A DNA stretch of 64,000 nucleotides from positions 2,418,001 through 2,482,000 of the forward strand of contig NZ_LR590470.1 in NCBI RefSeq assembly GCF_901472535.1. Reading direction: 5' to 3'. Below the pieces are notes generated by a model that was not told the origin of the DNA, did no database searches, and saw only the letters and a program-made list of their open reading frames with translations. Both the position numbers and the translations under genes were made by a program. The stretch is from Sphingobacterium daejeonense (GTDB lineage: Bacteria; Bacteroidota; Bacteroidia; Sphingobacteriales; Sphingobacteriaceae). This document shows positions 1-8,807 of this stretch, piece after piece. The stretch's first letter is position 1. Each line of letters starts with the position of its first letter.

Positions 1-942
1 AGGGCAATTGATATTATTCCCTGCCTTCAGGAATATGGACAAGTAGACGTTTTAATCAGTGGTATCCAAGCCGATATCGTATTGCCATTTGAGGTGAAAT
101 ACCGTTATCATGGTTTGAGTTTTATTTTTGGGAAATCTGGTGGTGTCGATCTCTGGAAGACCTTTATGAGTTCCACTGTCCGTAAATTCGTCAAAGAAGT
201 GAATTCGGTACCCGTTGAAGAATATGATTTGGTGATCAATGATTTTGAGCCGATCTCAGCATGGGGTTGTTACTTCAAAGAAAAAAGCTGTATTGGTTTA
301 AGCCATCAAATAGGAGCTTTTGACCCTTCAAGTCCTAAACCCGAAGAATCGGATATGTTGGGTAAATTCATCATGAAAAATTATGCTCCTGCAAATATTT
401 CTTATGGATTTCATTTTAAATCCTATGCTTCCCATATTTTCACTCCTGTCATCCGTCAATCAGTTAGGCAATTAGATCCTAAAGATTTAGGACATTATAC
501 CGTATATTTACCATCGTACGATGATTCACATCTCTTAAAGCATCTTTCGAGGTTTCCAGATGTGAAGTGGGAGGTTTTCTCTAAACATAACAAGAAACCT
601 TTTAGGATGAAGAATGTCTCTATTAATCCGATTAATAGCGATGCTTTTGTTCAGAGTATGGCAGAATCATCAGGGGTGCTTTGCGGAGCTGGTTTTGAAA
701 CACCTGCTGAGGCTTTGTACTTAGGCAAGAAGTTGTTGGTCATTCCGATGAAAAATCAATATGAACAGCATTTAAATGCTGCTTCATTAGAAGAAATCGG
801 AGTTCCGGTGATAAAAAGCTTGAAAAAGAAATCAGAATTGGATATTGAGTCGTGGCTCAATGCCAAATCTAAAGTAAATGTAGACTACCAAGATTGTACT
901 GCTGAGATAGTAGATAACATCGTGAAAAAACATAAACCGTAA
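1..942 (+). CDS. glycosyltransferase, 5' partial
   Basis: The reading frame is open from base 1, so the gene starts before the window; 313 codons are visible. The C-terminal part contains GAGFETPAEALYLGKKLLV followed by IPMKNQYEQ, the pattern of the nucleotide-sugar binding end of GT28/UGT-type (GT-B fold) glycosyltransferases: a G-x-E-x-x-E-A-x-x-x-G-K patch and an EQ that contacts the donor sugar. It resembles the MJ1255/VC2487-type family often found in Bacteroidota; the substrate cannot be told. The stop codon overlaps the start of the FKBP gene (TAATG), so the two are probably cotranscribed. Confidence 0.8.
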   Translation, partial: RAIDIIPCLQEYGQVDVLISGIQADIVLPFEVKYRYHGLSFIFGKSGGVDLWKTFMSSTVRKFVKEVNSVPVEEYDLVINDFEPISAWGCYFKEKSCIGLSHQIGAFDPSSPKPEESDMLGKFIMKNYAPANISYGFHFKSYASHIFTPVIRQSVRQLDPKDLGHYTVYLPSYDDSHLLKHLSRFPDVKWEVFSKHNKKPFRMKNVSINPINSDAFVQSMAESSGVLCGAGFETPAEALYLGKKLLVIPMKNQYEQHLNAASLEEIGVPVIKSLKKKSELDIESWLNAKSKVNVDYQDCTAEIVDNIVKKHKP

Positions 943-1619
943 TGAAGTATATTTTAGGAATCTTTTTTTGTTTAGCCTTGAGTTCGAAAAGTGTTCAAGC
1001 TCAGAAATTATCGAATAGCACTGATTCATTGTCGTATGCATTGGGTCAAGACTTGGCATCTTATCTCAAAAAAATGGAGCTCCCACTGAACAAGACTCTT
1101 TTAATGCAAGCTGTCAGCGATGTTCTAGATGGGAAAGAAACATTATTGAAAGATGAGGAACGCGAAGGTGTAATCCGCGCTGGATTAATGAAAATTCAAG
1201 AAGAAAAAAATGCAGGTCTGAAAAAAGCATCACAAGATTTTTTGGATCAAAACAAAAAGAAACCTGGCGTAAAAGTTACTCCTGAGGGGGTTCAATATGA
1301 GGTTATCAAAGAGGGGGAAGGATTGAAAGCGACATTAGAGGATACTTTAACCGTTCATTATGTGGGCAAAATTTATACTGGTGAACAATTCGATAGCTCA
1401 TATGATCGTGGTGAACCTTTAGAACTTAATTTAAAGTCAATGATCGAGGGATGGAAAATTGGAATTCCTTTGATGAACAAAGGTTCTAAATATAGATTCT
1501 TTATTCCTCATTCCCTTGGATATGGTGAACGAGCAAGCGGACCGATTCCAGCTTATAGCACCCTGATATTTGAAGTAGAATTGTTGGACATCAAATCACC
1601 TAATGAAAATGCAATATAA
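942..1619 (+). CDS. FKBP-type peptidyl-prolyl cis-trans isomerase, exported
   Basis: 225 residues. A signal peptide (about 1-20, ending SVQA) is followed by an FKBP N-terminal dimerisation region (from LSYALGQDLASYLKK, about 30-105) and a C-terminal FKBP domain (about 133-217) with VHYVGKIYTGEQFDSS, GWKIGIPLMNKGSKYRFFIP and FEVELLDI. This is the FklB/FkpA/Mip layout, a periplasmic proline isomerase and chaperone. It starts inside the stop codon of the upstream glycosyltransferase gene and its end overlaps the aldo/keto reductase start by 17 bases, so the three look translationally coupled. Confidence 0.9.
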   Translation: MKYILGIFFCLALSSKSVQAQKLSNSTDSLSYALGQDLASYLKKMELPLNKTLLMQAVSDVLDGKETLLKDEEREGVIRAGLMKIQEEKNAGLKKASQDFLDQNKKKPGVKVTPEGVQYEVIKEGEGLKATLEDTLTVHYVGKIYTGEQFDSSYDRGEPLELNLKSMIEGWKIGIPLMNKGSKYRFFIPHSLGYGERASGPIPAYSTLIFEVELLDIKSPNENAI

Positions 1620-2517
1620 TAAAGTAGGTCATTCAGATTTGAAAATTTCTGAGGTAGGGCTGGGAGCGATGTCCTTGGTTCAAGGTCAGGATGATACCAA
1701 TTCTTACATCATAAATCATGCTAGGGGATTGGGAATCAATTATCTCGATACTTCAGATCTATATGATAAAGGTAAAAATGAAGAATTAATAGGGAGACTT
1801 CTTTCTGGTGAGCGTGATAAATGGATTTTAGCATCCAAGGTAGGTAATAAGTGGCGCGAAGATGGAAGTGGATGGGATTGGAAACCGAGTAAAGATTATA
1901 TTCTTAAAGCTGTAGAAGATTCACTCAGACGTTTAAAAACTGACTATCTTGATCTTTATCAGCTGCATGGCGGAACTATTGATGATCCTTTTGACGAGAT
2001 TGTTGAAGCATTTGAAATACTGGTAAAGCAGGGGAAAATCCGTTATTACGGGATTTCATCTATTCGACCAAATGTATTTCTTAATTATGCTGAGCATAGT
2101 AATATAGTTTCAGATATGATGCAGTACAGTATCTTGGATCGTAGACCAGAAGAATATTTTCCAGAATTGGCAAAAAGAAATATTTCGGTACTAGCAAGGG
2201 GAACAGTTGCTCAAGGGCTTTTAATCAAGAAAGCAGCACAAAAATATCTTAGTTATTCTGTCCATGATGTCCTTGATATTCAAAAGAGAATAAATTCCAT
2301 CGCTAATGATCTGAATGTATCAAGTCTTGCATTAGCTTTAAAATATCCTTTATTACATGAGCCAGTTGCTTGTTGTGTGCTGGGCATAAGAACCAAAACA
2401 CAGGTAAATGCATTGGATAATGTATTCCAAGAAATGAGCACATTAAATATTGATTCTTACAGTCCTTTATTTAATGTACTGCCAAAAGAAATTAAGTATC
2501 AGGACCATAGGAAATAA
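1603..2517 (+). CDS. aldo/keto reductase
   Basis: 304 residues, single-domain AKR fold, probably a cytoplasmic NADPH-dependent carbonyl reductase. The catalytic tetrad is readable: Asp49 and Tyr54 in YLDTSDLYDKG, Lys79 in ILASKVG, and the His of LYQLHGG near residue 122. The C-terminal cofactor part (CCVLGIRTKTQVNALDN) is present. Two starts are possible six bases apart (1603 or 1609); both overlap the end of the FKBP gene. The substrate is not evident. A hairpin terminator follows. Confidence 0.88.
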   Translation: MKMQYNKVGHSDLKISEVGLGAMSLVQGQDDTNSYIINHARGLGINYLDTSDLYDKGKNEELIGRLLSGERDKWILASKVGNKWREDGSGWDWKPSKDYILKAVEDSLRRLKTDYLDLYQLHGGTIDDPFDEIVEAFEILVKQGKIRYYGISSIRPNVFLNYAEHSNIVSDMMQYSILDRRPEEYFPELAKRNISVLARGTVAQGLLIKKAAQKYLSYSVHDVLDIQKRINSIANDLNVSSLALALKYPLLHEPVACCVLGIRTKTQVNALDNVFQEMSTLNIDSYSPLFNVLPKEIKYQDHRK

Positions 2518-2554
2518 AATCAAGAATTTATATTTATCATTTTAAGATTTAAAA

Positions 2555-2584
2555 GAGGTTATCCAATGCGGGTAACCTTTTTTA
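2555..2584 (+). terminator. rho-independent terminator
   Basis: Stem GGTTATCC / GGGTAACC (one G-T wobble) with a short loop, followed by a run of T, 40 bases after the aldo/keto reductase stop. It ends the glycosyltransferase-FKBP-AKR transcript. Confidence 0.8.
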
Positions 2585-2618
2585 TTTCTTGTTAGAATTC
2601 TTTTAAAAATAATATTCC

Positions 2619-2626
2619 TATATTTG
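2619..2626 (+). promoter_or_regulatory. Bacteroidota -7 box for tetR-fabF
   Basis: TATATTTG matches the Bacteroidota -7 consensus TAnnTTTG exactly. It lies 33 bases before the TetR start codon and directly before the palindromic operator. No good -33 TTTG is visible at the usual spacing. Confidence 0.6.
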
Positions 2627-2628
2627 CC

Positions 2629-2644
2629 TACCTACTAGTAGGTA
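2629..2644. promoter_or_regulatory. palindromic operator, probable TetR site
   Basis: TACCTACTAGTAGGTA is a perfect 16-bp palindrome two bases downstream of the -7 box, where bound protein would block transcription start. TetR-family repressors commonly bind such palindromes in their own promoters. The assignment to the adjacent regulator is inference from position. Confidence 0.75.
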
Positions 2645-2659
2645 AATGTAAAACAATAT

Positions 2660-3214
2660 ATGGATACAAGAGATAAAATCATTCAACTAGGAGATACGCT
2701 GATTCGGGAAAGAGGCTACAATGCCTTTAGCTTCAGTGATATTTCTAAGCAGTTGAATATAAAGAATGCTTCTATTCATTATCATTTTCCAACTAAAACA
2801 TCTTTAGTTATAGCCATTATTCAAAAACACGTGATTCAATTGGAACGATTTAAAAAGAATGTCAGTAATTCTGATCCATTGCAGAAAATTACCATGTTTT
2901 TAAATGTCTACAGTTTTGGGAGGAAAGAAGGCAAAAGAAGTATTCTAGGTTCTTTAAGTAATGATTATAACACCTTTACTTCAGAAATTCAAACGGAATT
3001 AAAGATTTTGATGGACAATACTTTGCATTGGTTATCAGAAACATTGAAGGAAGGAAAGAGTTTGGAGGTATTTATTTTCAAAGAAGATAATAGGACCAAA
3101 GCCTTATTATTGATCACAAATATTTTAGGTGCGGAACAATTGACAAGAATCACCTATAAACATGATTTTCGGGATATAAAGAATGCCATTATTAATAATT
3201 TAACAAATATTTAA
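2660..3214 (+). CDS. TetR/AcrR family transcriptional regulator
   Basis: 184 residues. The N-terminal HTH is clear (about 22-52: AFSFSDISKQLNIKNASIHY then HFPTKTSL), typical of TetR proteins; the C-terminal ligand domain is not assignable to a known effector. The fabF-like gene starts at the base after its stop codon, so both are read from the promoter with the TACCTACTAGTAGGTA palindrome. Autoregulation, and control of the fatty-acid gene, is the likely arrangement, but the effector (for example an acyl-CoA) is a guess. Confidence 0.9.
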   Translation: MDTRDKIIQLGDTLIRERGYNAFSFSDISKQLNIKNASIHYHFPTKTSLVIAIIQKHVIQLERFKKNVSNSDPLQKITMFLNVYSFGRKEGKRSILGSLSNDYNTFTSEIQTELKILMDNTLHWLSETLKEGKSLEVFIFKEDNRTKALLLITNILGAEQLTRITYKHDFRDIKNAIINNLTNI

Positions 3215-4459
3215 ATGAGAAGAGTTGTTGTTACTGGAATTGGAGCGATTAGTCCATTGGGCAATACGATTAAAGATTTTTGGAAAGCTATCGTTGGAGG
3301 TAAATCTGCTGCTAAAAATATCACAAAATTTGACACGAGTAATTTCAAGACAAAATTTGCTTGCGAGGTAAAGGATTTCAATCCATTAGAGGTTATAGAA
3401 AAAGCTGATTTACGCAAATATGATTTGTATACTCAGTATGCTTTGGTTGCCGTTGATGAGGCAGTCAAACATGCCGGCATAGATTTCGAGCAATTAAATA
3501 GAAACAAAATAGGAGTTATCTGGGGGTCAGGAAATGGAGGGATCGAGACCTTTCAGGAGCAGGTTTCAGAGTTTGCTTTAGGAAATGGTGTGCCTCGATT
3601 TAACCCATATTTTATTCCTAAAATGATCGTTGATATTGCTTCAGGGGTTATTTCAATGAAGTATGGATTGAGGGGAGTGAATTTTGCTACAGTTTCAGCA
3701 TGTGCAACTTCTAATACTTCAATTATTGATGCTTTTAATTATATAAAATGGAATAAGGCAGATATGATTATTACTGGAGGATCTGAAGCAGCAATTACAG
3801 AAAGTTCAGTTGGTGGATTTAATGCTGCAAGAGCATTATCGACCAATAATGATAATCCTGAACAAGCTTCAAGACCATTCGATATTAAGAGAGATGGATT
3901 TGTGATGGGAGAAGGCGCAGGAGCAATCATCCTTGAGGAATTAGAACATGCCAAGAAGCGTGGAGCAAATATTATTGCTGAAATAGTCGGAGGTGGTATG
4001 GCTGCAGATGCTTATCATTTGACTGGTACACATCCAGAAGGAGAGGGTGCTTACTTAGGAATGTTGGCAGCTTTAGAAGAGGCGAATATTGAACCTAATG
4101 AGATTGATTACATCAATGCTCATGCTACGTCGACACCAGCAGGCGACATAAGTGAATTGAAGGCTATGACTAGAGTTTTTGGAGAAAACAAGGATATAAG
4201 CGTTAGTTCTACAAAATCAATGCTAGGTCATTTATTAGGAGCAGCTGGAGCCATTGAAGCTATTGTTTGTATCAAAGCTGTAAGCGAGGACATAATACCT
4301 GCTACAATCAATACTACGGAGATTGAACCCGCATTTGCAAACTCTTTCAACTTCCCATTAGGGACAAGTATTAAGAGGCCTGTCAACTATACGCTGAACA
4401 ATACTTTCGGTTTTGGAGGACATATAGCCTCCAGTATTTTCAAAAAGTATACAGATTAA
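3215..4459 (+). CDS. fabF: beta-ketoacyl-ACP synthase II
   Basis: 414 residues, the usual KAS II length. The catalytic triad is present: Cys163 in VSACATS, His303 in NAHATSTPAGD and His339 in SMLGHLLGAAGA, plus the glycine-rich FGFGGHIAS near the C-terminus. It condenses malonyl-ACP with acyl-ACP in fatty-acid elongation. No acpP lies nearby, unlike the usual housekeeping fabF locus, and it is coupled to a TetR gene, so it may be a second, regulated copy. The symbol refers to the family; a FabF paralogue for a specialised acyl chain is possible. Confidence 0.88.
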   Translation: MRRVVVTGIGAISPLGNTIKDFWKAIVGGKSAAKNITKFDTSNFKTKFACEVKDFNPLEVIEKADLRKYDLYTQYALVAVDEAVKHAGIDFEQLNRNKIGVIWGSGNGGIETFQEQVSEFALGNGVPRFNPYFIPKMIVDIASGVISMKYGLRGVNFATVSACATSNTSIIDAFNYIKWNKADMIITGGSEAAITESSVGGFNAARALSTNNDNPEQASRPFDIKRDGFVMGEGAGAIILEELEHAKKRGANIIAEIVGGGMAADAYHLTGTHPEGEGAYLGMLAALEEANIEPNEIDYINAHATSTPAGDISELKAMTRVFGENKDISVSSTKSMLGHLLGAAGAIEAIVCIKAVSEDIIPATINTTEIEPAFANSFNFPLGTSIKRPVNYTLNNTFGFGGHIASSIFKKYTD

Positions 4460-4464
4460 TCTAT

Positions 4465-4502
4465 AACAAAAATGACCAAGCGAAAACTTGGTCATTTTTG
4501 TT
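4465..4502. terminator. bidirectional terminator between fabF and kdsB
   Basis: A perfect 16-bp stem, AACAAAAATGACCAAG paired with CTTGGTCATTTTTGTT around a six-base loop, lies exactly between the convergent fabF and kdsB genes. A and T runs flank both sides, so it can work in both directions. Confidence 0.9.
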
Positions 4503-5246
4503 TTAAGATCTAAAATATTTCTTTAAGATCGGTTCCAGATCTTCCGGAGTATCGATTGCATCATTGATATGATTTGAAATAGCAGTTTGGATTTTATATC
4601 CGTTATCCAACCATCTTAATTGTTCTAAGGACTCTGTAGTTTCAAGCTTGGAAATTGGAAGTTTAGCTATCTCTTTTAGAACATCGATTTTGTATCCATA
4701 TATACCGATATGATTATAGTAAGGCGCATTAGAGAGCCATTCTGATATATTTAATCCTCTAAAGTAAGGAATTGGTTGTCTGGAGAAGTATAGTGCTTCA
4801 TTATTATGGTTCAGAACAACTTTTGGCTTATTGACATTTTCGAGGTCTGCTAATTCAGTAATAGGTCTTACTAAAGTGGCGATGGAAGTTTCTGGTTTTT
4901 CAAAACATGAGACTAGCAGGTCAATCTGTTGGGGATCGATAAAAGGCTCGTCACCTTGTATATTGATTGCCACATCAAATCCGGATATACTGTTGATGAC
5001 CTCAGCACATCGGTCAGTGCCAGACTGATGATCCTTACTGGTCATGACAACGTTTTCTGCAAAACTCTTTACATGGTCAAAGATTCTTTGATCATCGGTC
5101 GCCACTACGACTTCACTTAACGAACTTGCATGCTTAACCTGATTATAAACTCTTTGGATCATTGATAATCCGCCAATGTCTACCAATGGCTTGCCAGGAA
5201 ACCTTGTGGATTCATACCTAGCAGGAATTATTCCGATAACTTTCAT
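4503..5246 (-). CDS. kdsB: 3-deoxy-manno-octulosonate cytidylyltransferase
   Basis: 247 residues. The N-terminal nucleotide-binding motif IIPARYESTRFPGKPLVDI and the later NIQGDEPFIDP are diagnostic of CMP-KDO synthetase, which activates KDO with CTP for inner-core LPS assembly. The C-terminal LETTESLEQLRWLDNGY is also typical. It marks a Gram-negative outer membrane and fits with lpxB at 60.7-61.8 kb. It lies downstream of a deoxynucleoside kinase and trpS on the same strand, but a terminator separates it from them. Confidence 0.95.
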   Translation of the reverse strand: MKVIGIIPARYESTRFPGKPLVDIGGLSMIQRVYNQVKHASSLSEVVVATDDQRIFDHVKSFAENVVMTSKDHQSGTDRCAEVINSISGFDVAINIQGDEPFIDPQQIDLLVSCFEKPETSIATLVRPITELADLENVNKPKVVLNHNNEALYFSRQPIPYFRGLNISEWLSNAPYYNHIGIYGYKIDVLKEIAKLPISKLETTESLEQLRWLDNGYKIQTAISNHINDAIDTPEDLEPILKKYFRS

Positions 5247-5261
5247 AGGATAAAAATAAAA

Positions 5262-5285
5262 AAAAGCCGATGAAAATCGGCTTTT
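5262..5285 (-). terminator. terminator after deoxynucleoside kinase
   Basis: AAAAGCCGAT / ATCGGCTTTT with a four-base loop, between the kinase stop and the kdsB start; on the minus strand it is followed by a U-rich stretch. The stem is symmetrical and could act in both directions. Confidence 0.85.
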
Positions 5286-5297
5286 AAAATATTTTGA

Positions 5298-5912
5298 TTA
5301 GAACAGACCGAAAAGTTCGGCTTCTATTTTTTGGATAATCTTACCGAGATCTTCTTGGTTATTTGCAAAGTCTAAGTTGTCTTTATCTAATACCAATAGT
5401 TTACCTTCTGTATAATTATTGATCCATTTTTCATATTTATCGTTTAGTTTCGATAAGTAGTCCAAGCGAATTCCAGATTCATAATCACGTCCTCTTTTTT
5501 GAATATTGTTCACTAGGGTAGGAACAGAGGCTTTTAGATAGATAAGGAGATCTGGAGGTTTGATATAATTTACGATGCTCTGAAAGATATCGGAATAATT
5601 TTCAAAGTCACGTGCACTCATCAACCCCATATCGTAGAGGTTTTCTGCAAAGATATAAGCATCTTCATAGATTGTTCTGTCCTGGATCATATTGATGTCT
5701 CTGTTTTGCAGATCCACAATATGGCGGAATCTAGAATTCAAGAAGAAGATTTGAAGGTTGAATGCCCAGCGTTTCATGTCGCTGTAGAAATCTTCTAAGT
5801 AAGGATTGTTTTCTACGGCTTCAAACTGAGGTTCAAAGTTGAGGTGCTTAGCTAATAATTCTGTTAATGTAGTTTTACCGGCACCAATATTTCCAACGAT
5901 AGCTATATGCAT
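5298..5912 (-). CDS. deoxynucleoside kinase (deoxyadenosine/deoxyguanosine type)
   Basis: 204 residues. The P-loop GNIGAGKTT lies at residues 7-15, and QDRTIYEDAYIF carries the DR-(S/T)-IYED motif of the dCK/dGK family. RGRDYESGIRLDYL is the lid and C-terminal signature. It phosphorylates purine deoxynucleosides for salvage. It ends a probable unit with trpS, whose stop is five bases upstream. The exact base preference cannot be read. Confidence 0.9.
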   Translation of the reverse strand: MHIAIVGNIGAGKTTLTELLAKHLNFEPQFEAVENNPYLEDFYSDMKRWAFNLQIFFLNSRFRHIVDLQNRDINMIQDRTIYEDAYIFAENLYDMGLMSARDFENYSDIFQSIVNYIKPPDLLIYLKASVPTLVNNIQKRGRDYESGIRLDYLSKLNDKYEKWINNYTEGKLLVLDKDNLDFANNQEDLGKIIQKIEAELFGLF

Positions 5913-5916
5913 AATT

Positions 5917-6915
5917 CTAGTACAATTTTTTTAAACCGATGATTTCACGCACTTCTTTCATTGTTTTTTGAGCACTTGCCTGCGCTTTTTCAGCTCCAAG
6001 TTTCAATACTTTAGCAATATATGCGTCGTCTTGGTTGATTTCATTGATTCTAGCTCTAACATCACTAGTAGCAATGATCATATCTTCAGCCAATTGTTTT
6101 TTGAAATCACCGTAACGGATCTCAGCTTTATTATATAGATTGTCAAAATGTTGAACTGTATCAGGTGTAGATACCACATTCATCAAATCAAAAAGGTTCT
6201 GAACAGCTTCTGGTTTTTCTTGGTTTTCTTGAGTAGGACCAGCGTCAGTTACAGCACGCATTATTTTTTTACGAACAGCCTCCTCAGTGTCAGAAAGGTA
6301 AATACAGTCGGCATCACCATTTGATTTGCCCATCTTTCCTTGACCTGAAAGCCCAGGGATTTTAATTAACTTATCAGAATATGTAAATGCAAAGGATTCT
6401 TTGAAATAATCAACTTCATACAGACGGTTGAATCTATTTCCAAAAGTCCTTGTCATTTCCAAGTGTTGTTCTTGATCTTTTCCAACGGGTACTTTCGTTC
6501 CATGGTGAATTAGGATATCACATGCCATCAATACCGGGTAAGTCAATAGTCCTGCATTGACATTGTTAGGATTTGCTCGTACTTTATCCTTGAATGCTGT
6601 TGAGCGCTCAAGTTCCCCCAAATATGCATTCATATTCATATATAGGTAAAGTTCAGCCACCTCAGGTACATCTGATTGTACGTATATAGTTGACTTTTCT
6701 GGATCAAGTCCAGCGGCAAGATATTCTACTACGACATTGCGCACAGTTTCTTTTAATCCATGTGGCGTTGGGTGAGTAGTTAAAGAGTGTAAATCTGCGA
6801 TAAAAAAGAAGCAATTGTACTCGTCTTGCATTTTGACGAAATTCTTCAATGCTCCATAGTAATTTCCAAGGTGTAATTTTCCGGTACTTCTAATACCACT
6901 AACAACGGTTTCCAT
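5917..6915 (-). CDS. trpS: tryptophanyl-tRNA synthetase
   Basis: 332 residues, class I synthetase. The HIGH-type motif is seen in STGKLHLGNYYGALKNF and the KMSKS-type motif is GKMGKSNGD. PVLMACDILIH and PVGKDQEQHLEMTR are strongly conserved in TrpRS. It charges tRNA-Trp. The start at 6915 gives METVVSGIRSTGKLHLGN, the normal N-terminus of the family. Confidence 0.96.
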   Translation of the reverse strand: METVVSGIRSTGKLHLGNYYGALKNFVKMQDEYNCFFFIADLHSLTTHPTPHGLKETVRNVVVEYLAAGLDPEKSTIYVQSDVPEVAELYLYMNMNAYLGELERSTAFKDKVRANPNNVNAGLLTYPVLMACDILIHHGTKVPVGKDQEQHLEMTRTFGNRFNRLYEVDYFKESFAFTYSDKLIKIPGLSGQGKMGKSNGDADCIYLSDTEEAVRKKIMRAVTDAGPTQENQEKPEAVQNLFDLMNVVSTPDTVQHFDNLYNKAEIRYGDFKKQLAEDMIIATSDVRARINEINQDDAYIAKVLKLGAEKAQASAQKTMKEVREIIGLKKLY

Positions 6916-7016
6916 ATTAGTTGCGAAGTTACATAAAAAACAGGAAAATTCAGACAGGTTAAATCTATGTTAAGCTGTCGTAAGATAATCGTGCTAAAAG
7001 GTGTTTTAAACTAGGT

Positions 7017-7397
7017 TTAGTAGAGTTGAGGGTTCTCCAATAAGTCCGTTACATAACCTAAAACTTCTGCTTCTTGGGCTCCATCTTCTAGCATAGAAAA
7101 GGTTAGGTATGCTGCATATATCTCACAACTGAAAACGACATGTTTGTCTGAGACAATGGTGTCAATTACACCTTCCCTGATGTCAATTCCCAAATGCTCT
7201 ATTTCATTGTGAAGGTTGGTAGAAATGCTCTCGTGATCTTCACCTGAAGCAAATCCAACAATAATATGTAAGATCAATTTGTCAAACAGTTCCGGGTTCA
7301 TATTCTTGAACTTATTAGCATATAGTTCAGAATCAAAACGACTTTTCGCACTTGAGACAATTTTGTCCCAAATAAGGTACTCAGTTTTAGTTTGCAT
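7017..7397 (-). CDS. hypothetical protein, 126 aa
   Basis: I do not recognise the family. The protein is soluble, without signal peptide or membrane segment, mixed alpha and rather acidic (EDGAQEAEVLGYVTDLLE at the C-terminus), with one cysteine. It is monocistronic, divergent from the acidic gene at 7541. The open frame, ATG start and normal codon use support a real gene. Confidence 0.6.
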   Translation of the reverse strand: MQTKTEYLIWDKIVSSAKSRFDSELYANKFKNMNPELFDKLILHIIVGFASGEDHESISTNLHNEIEHLGIDIREGVIDTIVSDKHVVFSCEIYAAYLTFSMLEDGAQEAEVLGYVTDLLENPQLY

Positions 7398-7540
7398 AAC
7401 AAAAGTTTATAAGTGTTATCGTAAATATAATCAATTATCCTTTTCCATACAACGGTTAAATTAAGATTAACTCTCAATGTGTATGCAAACAAATAGGTTG
7501 TTTGGAAGGTTCTAATAGTACATTTTAAAAAACAATTGTT

Positions 7541-7936
7541 ATGATAAATTCAGATGAGAATAAAAAGAAGAACAAGTTGAATGATGATGATCAAGGACCT
7601 AGAGATCCTAATAATCTTGCTTATGACTCAGAAGAAGATTCTTATGAGCTTGATGTCAATGACAGAGATCCAGATTGGGAACACCCTTCGGATTATGACA
7701 CCATAAGTGAGGGTGCAGCTGATGATGATTCCACCTATGACTCTGCCAACCCTTATGTTGGCGATGAATACGCACCTTTGGAAGAGTTGAGAGAAGAAAA
7801 TTTGGATGACAATAATATGCATATTGAAGGTGAAAGTATTGTGAGGGTTTCTAAAGAAGATGAGGAATTGTCTAGAGATGCCGAAGATTACCGCGATGAT
7901 TTAGACGAGGAAGGTTATCCTAAAAACGACGAGTAG
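7541..7936 (+). CDS. hypothetical highly acidic protein, 131 aa
   Basis: Almost entirely hydrophilic and extremely rich in Asp and Glu (for example NDRDPDWEHPSDYDTISEG and the C-terminal DEEGYPKNDE), so probably intrinsically disordered. There is no signal peptide. I do not recognise a domain. Similar short acidic proteins occur in other Bacteroidota, but no function can be given. Confidence 0.6.
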   Translation: MINSDENKKKNKLNDDDQGPRDPNNLAYDSEEDSYELDVNDRDPDWEHPSDYDTISEGAADDDSTYDSANPYVGDEYAPLEELREENLDDNNMHIEGESIVRVSKEDEELSRDAEDYRDDLDEEGYPKNDE

Positions 7937-8002
7937 CCTGTACTTGGCTACTATTTTAATTTTGACTTGAATCACTATATTTAGTCTTTCAAAATTATTG
8001 AT

Positions 8003-8791
8003 ATGCATATTGATTTAACGGGCAAAACTGCTCTTGTTGGCGGTGGAACCGCAGGAATTGGCAAAGCTATCGCCAAAGAATTGGCTGCTTGTGGAGCAGA
8101 AGTTTATTTGATGGCAAGAAATGAGGATAAGCTGAAGCAAGTTTTAACTGAATTGGACACAACAGCAGGGCAAGTTCATGGATACATCGCTACAGATTTT
8201 ATGAATTTTGAAGTTCATAAATCAAATTTAAAGAAGTTCTTTGATGAGCATGTTATTGATATTTTAGTAAACAACACGAATGGCCCTTCTGCAGGAACGG
8301 TAATGAACAAATCCATTTCTGATTATCAGGAAGCATTTGATTTATTGTTCAAGAATGCTGTCTATGCATCGAGTTTGGCTTTGAATTCAATGCGTGATGC
8401 TGGTTTTGGAAGGATCATTAACGTTTCGTCCTTGACTGTCAAAGAGCCTCAAGACTCATTGGTTCTTTCCAATACTATGCGAGTTGCGTTGGTTAGCTGG
8501 AGTAAATCTCTTTCAAAAGCGGTTGCCGCAGATGGAATTACAGTCAATTCTGTTTTAACAGGATACTTTGGCACAGATCGTTTACATGATTTGATGAATA
8601 ATCAAGCTAAGAGTGAGGGTGTTGACGTGGAGGTTATTGAAAAAAGAAGAATTGATAGTATGCCTGTCAAAAGATTGGGCAAGCCTGAAGAATATGGTTA
8701 TTTGGTGGCCTTCTTGGCTTCACCTTATGCTTCCTTTTTGACGGGAGCTTCCATTCCATTAGATGGGGGACTTTCTGACTTTATATTTTAA
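8003..8791 (+). CDS. SDR family oxidoreductase with non-canonical active site
   Basis: 262 residues, Rossmann fold. The nucleotide-binding loop is GGGTAGIGKAIA (residues 13-24), NNTNGPSAG replaces the NNAG region, and the C-terminus ends in GASIPLDGGLSDF as in FabG-like proteins. The catalytic Ser is in INVSSLTVKEP, but where a canonical SDR has YxxxK this protein has LSNTMRVALVSWSKS: no Tyr, and Arg instead of Lys. A similar LSNxxR arrangement exists in a bacterial SDR subgroup. It may use another residue or not reduce ketones classically. A TATATTTA element at about 7976 is a weak promoter candidate. Confidence 0.85.
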   Translation: MHIDLTGKTALVGGGTAGIGKAIAKELAACGAEVYLMARNEDKLKQVLTELDTTAGQVHGYIATDFMNFEVHKSNLKKFFDEHVIDILVNNTNGPSAGTVMNKSISDYQEAFDLLFKNAVYASSLALNSMRDAGFGRIINVSSLTVKEPQDSLVLSNTMRVALVSWSKSLSKAVAADGITVNSVLTGYFGTDRLHDLMNNQAKSEGVDVEVIEKRRIDSMPVKRLGKPEEYGYLVAFLASPYASFLTGASIPLDGGLSDFIF

Positions 8792-8807
8792 GAAATTCAA
8801 TTGGAAG

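Noticed and set aside
832..1059. 75-aa minus-strand frame over the glycosyltransferase-FKBP junction
   Set aside because: Shadow of two well-supported genes in the other direction.
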